DNA of 64,000 nt from Amoeboaphelidium protococcarum (GCA_023515745.1 JALECJ010000258.1:748501-812500); one strand, 5' to 3'; shown: positions 1-13,105, counted from the first letter of the stretch. The notes: generated by a model from the letters alone, not told the origin. Numbers and translations are program-made.

Positions 1-224
1 GTAATCGCACCGTATCATCATCGTCGTCGACATCATCCTCTAGGGTAGATGAGTACATGAATGATGTGTTCACTACGCCAGCTAGCCTTGCAGGGCTTCC
101 GTCGATCTCGGTACCTCTCCGTCAAGATTCTTGGAAATCTGTACAGTTGATTGCCGATTATGGCTGTGACAGTTTCTTACTCAAGTATGTTGATAAACTC
201 ATGAATCAATAGTAGAAAAAGTGA
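1..224 (+). CDS. GATA: GatA/QRSL1-like amidotransferase subunit A, C-terminal part
   Basis: This is the last ~74 codons of an amidase-family protein, cut by the window edge. The frame reads through TAG TAG (Gln Gln) and ends at TGA at 222-224. The segment DVFTTPASLAGLPSISVPL matches the conserved C-terminal amidase block of the glutamyl-tRNA(Gln) amidotransferase A subunit (typically YLxDxFTxPANLAGLPAISVP), and is followed by VQLIADYG, where the family has GLQLIG. GatA hydrolyses glutamine so that GatCAB can convert Glu-tRNA(Gln) to Gln-tRNA(Gln) in mitochondria or plastids. The catalytic Ser-Ser-Lys region is outside the window. Another amidase-signature enzyme (for example fatty-acid amide hydrolase) cannot be fully excluded, but the PASLAGLP block favours GatA. 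Confidence 0.75.
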
Positions 225-523
225 TTCTGTTTTGCATCAGTTCTAATTTCGCACTGACATTGCAAGTTTCTATCTGAGCTCGAGTGTTCATTTATCTTAA
301 TTGCATGTGGCAACTTTTTTCAGCTCAGAACAGGTAGCTTAACATTCCTAACCGAGACGAGTTTAGACTGACTTTGAACTCGCAAGGCCTCTGACCTTCA
401 CCATCCCGTTCCGTTTCACATTTCTTCCTTTCTCAACAATCTCTGCTTTGATAGACAATCTAGTTTAGATTATTATTAAATTAAAAGTTATTTATCAAGC
501 TATCATACAGATTTCTTTTTAAT

Positions 524-3500
524 ATGTCTGCAGATCTTTCGTTGTTAGAACAAGTAGAGTTCAAGTTTGCTCTGGCTGATTCGAATGAGAAGCTCTAGAT
601 TTGCGTTAATTAGTTTCTGGCTGCTATGCTCTTGAAGTTGGATTCTGAAGAATAAGCTGTCAGGGATAAAGTTATTGTTATTGTTGATCATTTAAAAGCC
701 AGACTTAATGACAGTGTAACTCTGCCTTTGGGACAATTGGTTCAGCTTTATGCAAAAGGCAGATCTTTGCTGTTGAAGAGTATCAGTCTTTTATTTGTGG
801 ATATCGGATGGAATAGAGTGCCTGACATGGCTCTCAAGTAAAAATTATTGCCTATGCTCGTTTCAGGCCTATCTTCTGTAGATATCTCTCTGCTTAATCG
901 GCTGTTCAGGATAGTAGTATTGCATACTCTATGCTCTGATTCTTATGTGGAACTATTGGCTCTATTCGAGGGAGATCATGCTGTCGGAATCAATGATTTG
1001 GAGCTACTATTCAAATGGTAGATTATGTTTATCATGTATTACAAGGTTAGAGTACCATCTATTTAGCAAATGACTTTAAATCCGTCGATGAGGGGTCTTT
1101 TGAATTCTCAAGGCTAACAGTTGGAGATTTCAAGATAACCTGATGGATTAACTAAAGGTGATGTGGACTTGATCACTGACGGAGGATCGAATGGTATTGA
1201 TCAATCTTATTAACATTTGACTACTCTCAAGATGAATCTTTTGTCCAATGTATTTTAGATTCAGTTCTAAGACGGTGAAAATGACAACGCCATAATGAAT
1301 GAAAAGCTTCTACTTGCATAGTAGATGAACTATGTTATTGCTGTTATCGGATCGATCGATGGAAATCATGAAATCTAAGCTAAATGTGAAGATTATAGAA
1401 AGAGGAATTTGTCCAAATTGAAATCTTATTCGATGGTGACTGGTTAAATGTTGAGTCTGTGTGCTTAGAGGCCATAGGGAGTTGAAGAAGCGTTTTGCCG
1501 CATAAGCAATTAGTTGTTCGTAAAACTTATGAATGAATTGTGTCGATTTCAAATTGCATAAGAATAGTATCCTTTAGCAGTGAATGTTATCAAAATGCTA
1601 GTGGATGATGGGCTTTTGCGCGATAATTAGAAGGGTACTCAATCTATAGTTGCGTTCACTCGCCACTTTGTTAGTTGTTGTGATGATTCTGCCGTATTGT
1701 AAAGTATTTATTAAATGGCTATGCGTATACTGTAAGATAACTCTGCAGCAGTGAAAGAAGATTTGCTTGGGTTTGCATTTTAGATCATTGCTTAAATTGG
1801 TTCATTGGGTAGTTCTAAATCCTTGCTTGATTCCAAGAGCATTCAGGATTTCATTTAGCTCTGCTTTGATCGTTTAGGATATGCTAACAAGGATTTGAAG
1901 CAATAAATTATGTTGTCCATTTCGTAAATATCTGAGATTATAGGGGATTCTCTGGAACTATAGGAAATAGTATCTATTAAATATTGTATGAGTGAAATTT
2001 AAGATGTCAGAAAGTCTGCATTTCGTCTGGCTGAACGATTGTTTGAAGATACATCCGAGAAGAAGTATTTGCTTGGTGTTGCGGGAACTGCGGATGACAA
2101 CGCGGAAATTGTGAAAATCTCTCAGCATTTTCTAAAGTTTACTCTGAATATCAAGTGCGATGTTCCTTCAGTATTGAAAGTTTTAAGCCAAATTTATTGT
2201 AATGATGAGTTGACTACTCAAGGTATCGGTTAAGGTATTAATGAAACTGTTAAGCATAGAGCTGTCGGACAATCATCATTAATGATTACCTGGCTTTTGC
2301 TATACATGATTGATAAGAACGTTGTTATGAATTAACGTTTATTTGGACAGGAGGGTGTTTTGCTGGAGGATCTGAGTTTAAGCACTTTGTGGTCAAATGA
2401 ATAAGATATACACAGGCTGAGGTCTCTAGTTAACTCTAATCAGAATATTACCATCAAACAGTAATATTAGAGTGTACTGGATTTGGTTTGTAACATCTTG
2501 GTGTCTATTGATGAGCGTCACAGTGGTACTGCCGTTATTGCTGTTCTTGATTGCTTCTATCTGCTGCTATAATTATGTAATGGAAAGCAATTACCTATGC
2601 CAATAGAGATTGTTGACATTTTATTAAATGTTGAGCGTAAATTTAAATCTAATGCTCTGATATGCACCAAATTGTCCTAATGTGTTGCCTATATAGTTGC
2701 CGTGTAAGGTATCGATTACTTTTAAAGCATGTCAAATAATGCTCAAGTTTCTGATAAAACGTAAGTGTTTACACTGCGTAATATTGCTTATCTATATGGT
2801 GTTGACTAGTTGTCTGTGAAATATGGTCAAGTGCTGTAGTCCACTGTTAAGCGTATGGCAGGTAACGTGAAATCGCTTGATAGTGCTGACGATATCATTT
2901 TGTTGGCAGAGTTTTGGCGATATGGGATTGATGAAGACGATATTGCTACCGTCAATGAAACCGTAGATGCTATATTATCTCAGTTGAAAATATCAACCAA
3001 TGTTGCTTTATTGAATGCTCACTTTGATTTGTTGTTATCAGTATGCCTCATTAGATCCGATGTGGCCCTTAAAGTGGTGGAAGAGACTTTAAAAATTGTA
3101 AGCCAGTGGAATAAAGATGATGATTTGTTATACAAGTGGTCTTGCGTGATGATCACTGCTCTTTTTGGTCAATAATCCAGGCAAGTTCAATAGTATTTAA
3201 TTTACTGCAATGAAATGGGTGATGCTCTGATTCCTAAACCTTGGCGGGGCGAAAATGAGGATGGCGAGGCTGTAAAATCTCAAGTGGTAAAAATTTTTGA
3301 TCAGCACATCACCAGCGAGTCGTCCCCTGCAGCCATTAAGCGGCCTATGCTTATTTTTATGCTTGCATTTGCTCGTTTCGCTCCTAGGCAAATTTTATAA
3401 GAGTTATCAATCGAGTTACTGCAATCGCTGCTTCATTTGGGTTGTATAAGAGATTTGGCAGATTTATCATTATTAGTCATAGCTCTTTTGCATGCAAATG

Positions 3501-5905
3501 TTATGGATTCATCTGCTTAGTCTGATCTTCTAGGCTAAATTCAAAATCTGCTTACCAAGACTGCGGATCATTCTAGTCCACTAGTTAGTAAGTTGTCCAA
3601 GTTTGAACTTAAAATTTCATCGTTGATGGTGATAAGAGAGCTATTGCAGTTTTCTCTTGATGTTCAGGCGTCCAATCTATTCTTTGACTTGGCTGCTTTA
3701 TCAAGTGATCCTTTGAGCCTACAATCCAATCTGAGCTCCTCCTTGTTAGTTGGATAGATGCTAAATCAAAGTCGAATGCGTTTACTGAGCAACTAGTCTC
3801 AGTTAGTTCCAAAGTTATACTGTATGACTTTTGATGCGAATAATTTGGTGAAGTAGGCAATGAAGCGTTTGTGGAATAATCTGTTTGAAAGCAAGCAAAA
3901 AATTACTTAGTAATACTTCTCTGATGTTGTCAAGTTTGTGGTTCATGGTCTTTAAAGTGACTCTTGGCGACAAAGGGAAGCTTCAGCGTATGCAGTACAA
4001 GATTTGTTAATGATGCATTCTGTTGACTCATTCTCTCCGTACTTAAATCAAATTTGGTCTAGGTGTCTTGTTAGTTTAGAGGATGATAAGGAGAGTGTGC
4101 GTGTTGCTGCTTTTGGAATTCTAAAGTGTCTGCTCAATGTCTGCGTCAAGCAGATTTGTGATGAAGCTGTCTCGCTCAGTGAAAAGTAAAGGCTGATTAA
4201 TCTTTTGCTTCCATTTCTGCTCAAAGCTCTGGCTCATAATTACTCTGCAGATGCTTAAAAAGTTTGCTTAGATGCTCTGCGTTAGCTCTGCAAGTAAGTG
4301 TCACCACTTCTCAGTCAATACTGTGCCGAGATTATATATTTGCTGGTATCCAAATTGACTGAACTTGAACCATAATAGGTGAATTATCTCTCTTTCCACA
4401 CTGAAAAGTATGGTATCACTGAGTAGCAGTTGAATTAGGCAAGATCTAGTGCCGTCAAATAATCGTCTCTCATGGACATCATTGAGTAGTGCGCTGCTGG
4501 TGCATTATCACATGATAATGTGGACGAGGTCTTTGTAAAGTTGTCTGATCTTGTCAGACGTGGCGTGGGGCTACCAACTAAAGTTGGAACATTTAGGATC
4601 ATTCAGTTCATTGTGTTGAAGCATTAGAATATTGTTAAATAACACGAGTCTTCTCTAGACACACTGTTGAAAGCCCTGAGTGGTACAGTTGGAGATGGTG
4701 ATGAGATTGTTAGATAATCAGTGGCGGTTTGTGTCGGCTACATATTCAAGTATTGCTCACTGGACGTATAACAGAAATTTGTAAAGCATCTGAAGACTTT
4801 GTATGTAGAGCGTGATTCTACTCCAAGCAAGCATGGTGCGTCTCTATGCATTTTGGAGATATCTAAACACTCCTCCGTCAGTGTCTAATCGCATCCCCTT
4901 CTAACTGCTTTGACTTACTTTGGAATGGGAGATGCTCATTCAGAAACTTCTGGGCTTTATAAATAGATTTGGAATGATTAATCTGTTTCTGTTGAAGGAG
5001 CTCTGAATAGCTGCACTCCTGATTTGGTAGATATATTGAAAATAGCTGGCACAACCACAAAGTGGGATATGCGCGCTCAGGCTGGCTCTGTGATTGCCCA
5101 ACTGTTGACGTAAGTAAAGGCATTAGATTCTGACACTGTAAATATTTTGACTGAATTGACAGTTAGTAATCTCTCTGGTCCAATATTCAGTGGCAAAGAA
5201 AAGTTTCATCTTGCACTTGCTTAATTGATGAATAAAGTTGATTCTATGTCCAATATGCATCTAATAAAGGATTATGAGTAATTGTTGTTGAAAGAATGTT
5301 CGCGTGGTGGATATTAATACCGTACATCTGCGTATTAAAGTCTTGAGTTGCGTCTCTCTACTGGTAAGCTATCTTAAAACTCTATTCCATTTGTTATCAA
5401 TCTTTGCGCTGGTGTTCAATAGTAATAAAATCAGAGCGCTAATGGTGATGATATGGACGTTTAATCTAGCAGTTTTAGTGATTTAGTCGTATGTGCTTTC
5501 AAATGCGCTGCTGCATTACTTTGCTATGAATTGGGAGATGCCTAAAGTGAGCCTGTTGTCGACTTGTTGTGCAATGATCTGTAGAATTCAAGCTTAAAAT
5601 GGGATGTTCATTTTGAGCAATTATAATACATTAATTAGCAAATAAGTCGTGGATTGAAAGCTGCACTTGATTGCTCAATGGTTATGAAGGTTATCTAAAG
5701 CGTTAAAGCGCATTTAACCAACTCCAAACACTTGAGCTTGCGCGAGTAATCTCTCGGTGTTATTCGTGGCTTACTGGCAATTGGTTAATCTAAACTATCA
5801 ACAGAATAGATTGCTCAGTGTCGTACATTGCTCTAATAAGCGGTGTCGTAAGAAAGCAGTCTGATGTTGAAGCAGTAAATTAACGATGTCCTCGCGTCTT
5901 TATGA
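524..5905 (+). CDS. ECM29: ECM29-like proteasome adaptor/scaffold (HEAT repeats), 1793 aa
   Basis: One uninterrupted frame from ATG 524 to TGA 5903-5905, with dozens of in-frame TAA/TAG codons read as Gln. Its length (1793 aa) is close to yeast and human ECM29 (~1850 aa). The C-terminal third carries the family's signature stretches: LVRRGVGLPTKVGT (ECM29 has IRSGVGLxTKxG), then KHGASLCILEIS, LYKQIWND, TTKWDMRAQAG (family W-x-M-K-A-Q-G) and SGPIFSGKEKFHLALAQ (family GRTWAGKEELLKA). ECM29 binds the 26S proteasome, tethers core to regulatory particle and acts in proteasome quality control and trafficking. The rest is alpha-helical HEAT-type sequence without catalytic motifs. GCN1, also a HEAT giant, was considered but lacks these blocks. 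No intron is needed. The ATG follows a T-rich leader in the 299-bp gap after the upstream gene. Confidence 0.85.
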
Positions 5906-6216
5906 TATTGAAACAAGTGAGATGCATGAATTTAATAATACTGCTCCATATATTAAACAATATTTTTGACGAACTTTGTATCTCACCGGTAATTATAATA
6001 GTTTCTTGTAAACAGTACACCGAATTACAAGGCTTATAACATCTGCTATGTTACTAGACCGATGTAGCTCCGAGAACAGAGCCGCTGTAGCTGTTCGATT
6101 GATCATCGAGTCCAGTGTTGCCACCCACCTGGACAGCTCTTCTTCACGTCCAACATAAGACTCAATTCATTCACTGCTAAACACGCGCTATAGCAAAAAC
6201 TGGTAAAATTATCTTA

Positions 6217-6889
6217 TCAAAGCTTTTCTCTGGTTAGCAGCAAAAGCATTGGGGATTTATAGAGCATGCAATCTCTGCTGCACTCCAGAGTCAATGACAC
6301 GATCTTGCTACGGAGAGCACCCAGATAGGTGATGTTTGAGGAACCAGTATCTAAGCTGGCGCTTATTCTCAGACTCACTCGGTTATAAGCCTCACAATAC
6401 GCGGCTGCAACTTTCCAGTTCTCACCCACACCCAGAAACGATGCCAAACTATCAAGGCCATCACTATCATACCCAAAGATTACACAGCCCTATATATGGA
6501 TGGGTGAAACAGTGTATGGGTGAGTTTGGAAGCCCCAAGGCTTTTGATAAACTTCCAGCTACCAGGGGCATATCCATCCACAGTATCGACGCGTGTTTCA
6601 ATTGTGCATCTAGGGCCTTGTACGAACTCTAGAACTCTAATCTTCTCGCAGCATACTGTACACCTCTAAGCAAGTGGCTAGAGCAGTGATTGTTTCTTCA
6701 GCGCTTCAGCTTCCAGATTTTAGCTGACAGCAGATTATTGATCACTAGAAATGGCATCGTCCATAGGTTGTTCACACCCATAAACTAGGACCATAATCTC
6801 ACGTTCGTCCTCCAATATACTGTGTATGTTACAGTTTCGTTGGGGACGTAGCAGGAAAATGTAAATGTGATATTATTGCTTTCACTCAT
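6217..6889 (-). CDS. Unrecognised spliced gene, minus strand (exon structure uncertain)
   Basis: On the minus strand several TGA-free segments join only if introns are assumed. A possible start is ATG at 6889 (MSESNNITFTFSCYVPNE). A central segment includes EKIRVLEFVQGPRCTIETRVDT, and a third (GYDSDGLDSLASFLGVGENW onward) ends at TGA 6217-6219. A 92-nt intron with a GTGGAT donor and an ATATAG acceptor near 6490-6580 would join the second and third in frame. A further open segment at about 5990-6155 (SYVGREEELSRWVATLDSMI) could be a last exon reached from an alternative donor. Composition looks protein-like and the intron sizes fit, but I recognise no family. The boundaries given are approximate. 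Confidence 0.35.
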
Positions 6890-7505
6890 ATCTCAAAATA
6901 TCAGCATCAAATACTTCACCATATACCAGAAGAGAACTAACACGCCAATATTCATCGGTTTATAGCTCCAATGATTAACTCAATACCACCGCCAGATCAG
7001 ACCACGTCACAAAGTGCCACAGATGAGTAATAGAAGATAGAAGTGATACGCTGAGTGAAAATAGATCAATGCTGAAATTTAAGTACGAATTTCTATGGGA
7101 AAATATCAAGCATGACATGGACGGTTTGCTAAAGCACCATGCATGTTTCATGTCGATACAGTGAGTGATCAGATTGCTGTTTCAGTTTTACGCTGATACG
7201 AGGCACTTGATAGCCAATGTGAAGCGCGAACTATTGGTTGTCCCCTTAACCCCGCTAGCTTCTTACATTATTTATCCTTCTACTGTCATTGATAGTCAAT
7301 CGCAAGGTCTTTGACGGTAAGACGTCGAATTATTGCACCTAACGTACTGTTTAATCGATTGCTCCGTATTTAGTGATACTTTTACGCGAACCAATGCCCG
7401 GCTTAAATTTATGGTTCTTTCTTCATACTGAAAATCAATTGTCTTTGTTATCAAAATTTTTGTGGTATATATACCCCTATATAAACTCGTATATATACAT
7501 TTTAA
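6890..7505. promoter_or_regulatory. Intergenic region between divergent genes, with TATA-like runs before AIM24
   Basis: No convincing reading frame lies here. The right end holds two TATA-like elements, TATATATA at 7466-7473 and TATATAAA at 7478-7485, then another TATATATA run at about 7490-7497, all 10-40 bp before the AIM24 ATG at 7506. The left part would contain the promoter of the minus-strand gene whose possible start is at 6889. The core-promoter role is inferred from position. Confidence 0.35.
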
Positions 7506-8719
7506 ATGAAAAAATATACTAGTTTGGTCAAATGTTATGTCAGTCGCAGGTGCGCAGTCTCTTCAAGACGTTATGGCAGCAGTAGTCAGGCCCAACAAGG
7601 TGTGAAATATGCTACTTCTTAAGCTGAGGATATTAAAGTGGTGGATAATCAACCTAATTAACTGCCATAATGTGAAGTTATTAACTAAGGACATGGTATT
7701 CTATTATATTAAATGTGTTGATAGTATGAGTTTCAATTAATATTTCAGCGATAAGTATTATTGAGTAGGATCCTTGATTAAAGTCAATTTATCAACTGGG
7801 CAGGGTGTGATAACTCGGCCGCGTGTCGTGCTTGGCTCTTCAGCTGAAGTAAGTTTTGTCAATGTACATTATTCTCTATGATATCAACGTCTTTTATGTA
7901 TTTTTTATTAATTGAGAGTAATGGTAGTTGAGAATGAACACGGTTGTTGATGACAAGAGTATTATGCGTAAACTCGCTGGACTTCCATTCGCTTTATCAA
8001 AGGTACCTTATTGCGCCTATATTTTGTGTGAATGTATTATATAAAGTATGAGCAAATGAGTGTAGATTGAAAACATATCGAAATAGGGTGAAAAGTTAAA
8101 CTTTCCCGTCTAATTGCTTCTGAGACCATCTTCTATTGGAGATTGTCAAGTTCTGGATCTCGGTGTGGATTCCGAGTCATAATTTTCTAGTAATTACAAT
8201 TCTCCTGTCATTGTGAAGAGTGAGGCTTTTTTGGGTGTGACTGATGGTGTGGAAATGAGTTACAGACTTGGTTCTCCTCTTGGACTATCTGTTGAGGCCA
8301 AAATTGGACATTTGTAAGTATCTGGTGGTGGTAAAGTGTTCATTTAGTCGCCTTATGGTTCCATTGTTAGAATTCAACTTGGTGAGAATGAAGAGTATTG
8401 CGTCAATCCGCGTCATATGCTGGCGTGGAGTTTAACCAATAAACCAGTTGCGTTGTTTGATCAGAACATTTATCAAGATGAAGTTTTGCCTGGCGCTTCG
8501 CTTTCACAGTATCTTCAGTACTGGGCCTTAAATAAGGCTAGATCGCTCATGTACGGTTCATACTATCAAGTTAAAGGACGCGTTCTGGGTGATAAAGATG
8601 CTCTGTATAGAATTACTGGCCCTGGATTTGTGTATCTGAACACGCGTCTACCCGTCCCTTCAAGATTTAGTTCTTTGCGCGAAATAATTAGCAATCTCCG
8701 CCTTAGATCAAGTCAGTGA
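7506..8719 (+). CDS. AIM24: AIM24-family mitochondrial protein, four exons, ~325 aa
   Basis: Exons 7506-7695, 7769-7848, 7928-8002 and 8087-8719 (TGA 8717-8719); introns of 73, 79 and 84 nt start GT and end TAG. The exon-3 start could instead be 7919 (acceptor GAG, also in frame); 7928 fits the TAG acceptor rule. The N-terminus MKKYTSLVKCYVSRRC followed by SSRRYGSSSQ is rich in Arg and Ser and free of acids, as in mitochondrial presequences. The C-terminal domain has the AIM24 pattern: EAFLGVTDGVEMSYRLG, SGGGKVFIQSPYGSIVRIQL, CVNPRHMLAW and GPGFVYLNTRLP. AIM24 is an inner-membrane protein needed for MICOS integrity and cristae shape in yeast. TAA/TAG codons are read as Gln inside exons. It is one of the main arguments for a true mitochondrion. 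Confidence 0.8.
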
Positions 8720-9112
8720 ATACAGAAATGTAACCACTAGGCGTTACGATACTATATTTATATTAAATCTATGTTGAATTGTTTTTTAATTTTTCTCTAA
8801 TTATGATCCAATGTGTATGTAATGATTGGTAAAGGTCGACTGTACTGTACTACTAAAATGCGCGGTATACTGTTACGCGCGAAGACCATTAAAATGATGA
8901 AACATCAAACCAGCCAGAAATGAACGGGATCTGCAAGGTTGTTGCCAAGTTCACAAATTTTCTTTCTTCACAAGAGCGCTGTCACCGGTGAAACGGGAAC
9001 GCGAAAAGATTTTTTTCTTCTTCTCTCTGACCGCGCCCTTTCTTCTTCACCTTTTCTATTGCAGCTTTCTTTTTATTATCATCATCAGACATATATATTG
9101 AACGGTTATATT
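8720..9112. other. Intergenic region, AIM24 3' side and XPO5 promoter
   Basis: No supported gene. The first half is AT-rich 3' flank of AIM24. The second half has pyrimidine-rich tracts (about 9000-9075, many TTTCTT repeats), a common type of sequence upstream of ATGs in this window, and TATATATTG about 20 bp before the XPO5 ATG. Confidence 0.4.
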
Positions 9113-12100
9113 ATGAACAAAGAACAACTGGAACGTATTGTACTTGCTTTGTAGACTATATACGCACCGAATACTAGTAGTTCTGAACGTAGAGCTGCCC
9201 AGGATGTAAGATTTAAAGTTACCTTATTGGTTCCATAACTTGGTTATATCATCAAATATCACTCGCCCGTGTGTGGTATGTGAACCATCTACGTGTAGTT
9301 TTGTGAACAAGTAAAGAAAGATCCCGTGGCACCGTTGTATGGACATTTTCTGGCTCATAAAGGCAATTCTTAACCAGATACTGTTAGATTCTTTGGTCTG
9401 TAGTTGCTTGAAGATTGCATCCGTTATCAGTGGACTATGTACAGCTAGGAGTAGTAGGTGCAGATTAAATAGGCTCTTGTGGACTTGCTCGAGAGTGGAA
9501 TGGACGTGGCAACTACCAGCAAGTTCCTTATTGATAAAGCTGCGCATGTCTTTGCTGAGATTGTTGAGAGGGAATGGCCTCAAAACTGGTCTGATTTAGA
9601 TGCCTGGCTCATGAAGATGTTCCAGTCTACTGATGATCTTCAAAAGTCGTTGGTGTTGAGCATCATTCAGTACATTGCTCAGGATACATTTGTCTATGTG
9701 ACCCCGATTACCTCTCAACGAAAAGATGATCTACGTAATGCCATGATTGCTATATTCTGTCCGGCACCTGTGGATTATGCACAAGCTAATTCTTTAAATG
9801 TTCCAGCAGAAGTATACTAAGCGTGTGGCATATCTTCTGGGAATGAGGGATGGTTTATGAGGATTATGAAGTTGCTGGCTTCTAGCTTGTAAGTGTCATA
9901 GTCTGGTGGTGGTGAATTGATGTCTGTACTGTGCCTCGAAACTATAAATGCTTACATTGAGTGGGTGCCCATTGATGTTATCAGAGATACGGAGCTGGTT
10001 AAGAATTTGTGGTCACTATCCATTAATCCGTCATTTAAAATTCGAGCCGCCTCTCTGGATTGTATCCTCTCCATATGTTCTAGAAAGTATTCAGACATCA
10101 CGCTGAATTATGAGCTAGTGTTGAAATATGTGTTGAGTAATGATGGAATGGTATTGCTGCAGTAGGCTTGGTAGTTGTGCAGAGGAGACGCGTCTCAGGT
10201 TGATGACTTTGACTAGTACATTCAGGAGGACTATTAATTGTAGTTGAGATTTGCAGAATTATGGAATATTGTTGGTGTGCACATGATTTGTCACAAACGA
10301 GTTGACAAAGTTCCTGAGTACTTGCAGCCTTATCTGTCATTTCTGCTTCTACTGACATCTCACTAGTCTATGGAAGTATCTCAAATAGCTTTATAAGTAT
10401 GGACGAGTATGCTGAGAATACAAGTTCTTAGTGAGAGCTCACTATTCCAAGCTGTTTAAAATCAGCTGATTAGTCTCCTGATTTCCAAGATGAATAAGTA
10501 TTAGTTTGTGCCAAAGGATCCAGACGATGAGGAAGATTAGTCTGATGCTGCTAGTGGTACTGCCGCAGATGGATAGTCCCAAAGGTGTATGAGCAATTTC
10601 TATAATTACATTGAGTATGGAGATTCTACAGTTGCATTTTACAATGGATTTGGAGCCTACAAGAGTCTCATGTGTCCTTTATTGGCTCAATTTACTGCCA
10701 ATTGTCCATTGATTGTTATGCAATAAAGCTTTCAGCTGCTAACAAGTATTGTTTAGCATAATTTGTAAGGAGCTGTCAAACCGCAATAGATTAATTCTAA
10801 CAAGGCGTCGAGTACGGATTCTAAATTCTATATGTAATGGGAATGCTTGGCGGTCGTTCTTTAGACTATCATTGGTGGATTCAAAAATGCGGGTGACAAT
10901 GCCGAGGTCAAGTAGGCTCTTATTGCCTTCACTGAGTAGTCACTAGACGCTCTTTTCAAGTTTGAGTATAAAAGTGATGATACGATGATATTGGGAAAAT
11001 AACTTGACTGTATGGTGGCATTTGCCCCATTGCTATTGAATGATCATCCACCTTCGTTGGCACTGTCGGTCCTGTAGAAAGTCTTTGGGTTTGTGGTTTA
11101 TAGGAGGAGCGATAATTAGGAGGCCGGTGCTGATGTAGATATGCTCTCTGAAGACACTTTATCTCTGCGTCGTAAAGCTGGTGTCTGTGTCCTCAAGTTA
11201 GGCATTGAACTTAGTGACATATTCGTCGGCATTTATGATCAAATCAAGGCTGAGGTTGATCGATTATATGGTTGTAATGTTTTGCATCATGGAGAGAAGG
11301 CGTACTTGGTAGAATTCCTCGTTGCAATTGTTTTCAACTCGAAAAATCTGGATGCTTAGCGAAAGTAATAGCTGTACTAGATCATATATGAGTAATCTCT
11401 CAGCGATATTTAATCTTATTAGGCTTTCTTAAGTGCTATATCTAGCCGCGATTCGTTCTATAAAGCGATTGGTATAGACGCTCTTAAACTTCTGGCTTGT
11501 AATGCCGCCGGCTCCGTTGAGTAGTTGATCGCTTGTCGTTAATTTCAAAGTAAGCTGACGTTTAGCATCTCAGTGTATAAGTCTTGTCTGGCTCGCAGTG
11601 TGAAAATGGGTAGAAGTGTCGGTGCAGAAGAACGACTTGCCGTGCTATAGTAATCTCCGTGGGTGTGCAATCTGAGAGCGATGTTTCCAGTTTACATTAC
11701 AGTGATGCGATATGTTCAGTATCTGTGGCATTAGAGTATGTTTGCCGATGCTTCTGATTAGAGTCTGAAGTAAATCTTATCCATTACTGAAATGGAAAAG
11801 CAGATGATTCTAGGTATCGCCGATGGTGGGGATGATTTTGACCATACAGGAGGCCAGTAATCCTAAGAGAAAGCACAGAGAAAGCCAATTGTATAGCTGA
11901 AGACTCTGCCTGAGTGGGTTGGCTTTATGCAGAATTGGTTACGTAATCTGAGAGAGTAGTTGTATGGACTCATTGGACAGTGTATGTATCTGGTGCCAGG
12001 AGACTATTTCTATGGCATTCCTTCAATCTCATAGACTATAATGGAAAATATGTTTGAGGTGGCATAAGAATTACCAATCTATCATTGGAAGTAGATTCTA

Positions 12101-13105
12101 CTTGTCATTATGAAGCCATTGATCTTAAATTGTCCACCTGAACATTATCAGGACTTCCTGCACCCCATCCTGCCATCTGTTACAAAGTTCATTGCCGAAA
12201 AGTTGAATAGGGAATGGGGAGCCGTGTCAGCCTCAGTGTTGGTTGACACAGATACGGAAGATGGTGGTGACTTGCGATAACAGAGATAGTAATCAGTCAC
12301 TGTAAGCGGATAAACTGTTAATGATGAAGTTGTTAATCTGAAGCTGCTGAGAGACTTGAGCCGCGCATACTTTGACGTTTGGAATTGTGTTTTTGTGCAA
12401 AATCGACTACTTGATGTTAAGGGCGGAAAATAGAGTGTTCTAGTGGATGTTCCATAGCATACTCATAATCTGGTCAAAGATTCGTTGTAGCGTCGTCTAT
12501 CTGAAGAGTTTGGTGTATACAAGTCTCTGGCCGGATTTATACTGTCAGATTAGGCTGTATTTGAGCCTCTTTTATATGGACTAGTTTACTCATTCAACTG
12601 GAAGGATTGTAGATGCATTACTCTGTCTTGCCGCATTCTCTCGAAGCTTGTCCCTATTCTGGCTGAGTAGTCGCAGCAATAGTAACAATAATAGTAACAA
12701 TAGTAATCTTCGGCGTTGCAGTAATTTTTATGCACTGACGTTCTCTATGGAACATTGAAATGCTTATCTGAGGAGTATTTCAAGGAGGTGCACGACACGG
12801 TTATCGCGTTAATACTTGATATTATCAAGAATATTAACAAGACTGCACCGCTAGTCATCAAGGCTAGTTTGCAGTAAGCGGTTAGTAGTTTGTAGACGGA
12901 CGCTGCGTGGTAGACGTTTGCGCAAAAGCTGAACGCAAGTAATGCTCCTAATGCTTAGCGAAAAGTGCTGCGAGAAGCTCTGGGAATTAGCAGTGGTCAG
13001 TTCTTCAAGACACAGCTGGACACCACACATCTCCCAAAGAAGTTTGCCACCAGGACTCGTACCAAGATTTTGAATGATGAAGAAGTGAATGGGTTGTTTG
13101 GTTGA
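9113..13105 (+). CDS. XPO5: Exportin-5-like karyopherin (XPO5/MSN5), two exons, 1299 aa
   Basis: Exon 1 is 9113-9205 (31 codons). A 93-nt intron (GTAAGA ... GTGTAG, 9206-9298) is followed by exon 2, 9299-13105, ending in TGA. The N-terminal importin-beta-like region shows the exportin-5 pattern: RFFGLQLLEDCIRYQW (family FGLQxLEHxxxxxW), then KFLIDKAAHVFAEIVEREWPQNWSDL (family EWPQxWP). The rest is HEAT-type helical sequence to residue 1299, compared with ~1204 aa in human XPO5. It exports RanGTP-dependent cargo (pre-miRNA or tRNA in animals, phosphoproteins by yeast Msn5). A polyglutamine tract of 11 residues at 12674-12706 mixes CAG, CAA, TAG and TAA codons, which directly supports the Gln reading. 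Confidence 0.85.

Noticed and set aside
524-5905. Standard-code reading: many short genes or a large pseudogene
   Set aside because: The same frame continues through every TAA/TAG for 1,793 codons and matches ECM29 at full length; the pattern recurs in all genes.
524-5905. GCN1 as identity of the HEAT-repeat giant
   Set aside because: The RGVGLxTKxG, KxDMxAQG and SGKEKFHLALAQ-type blocks and the ~1800-aa length fit ECM29; GCN1 is ~2,650 aa.
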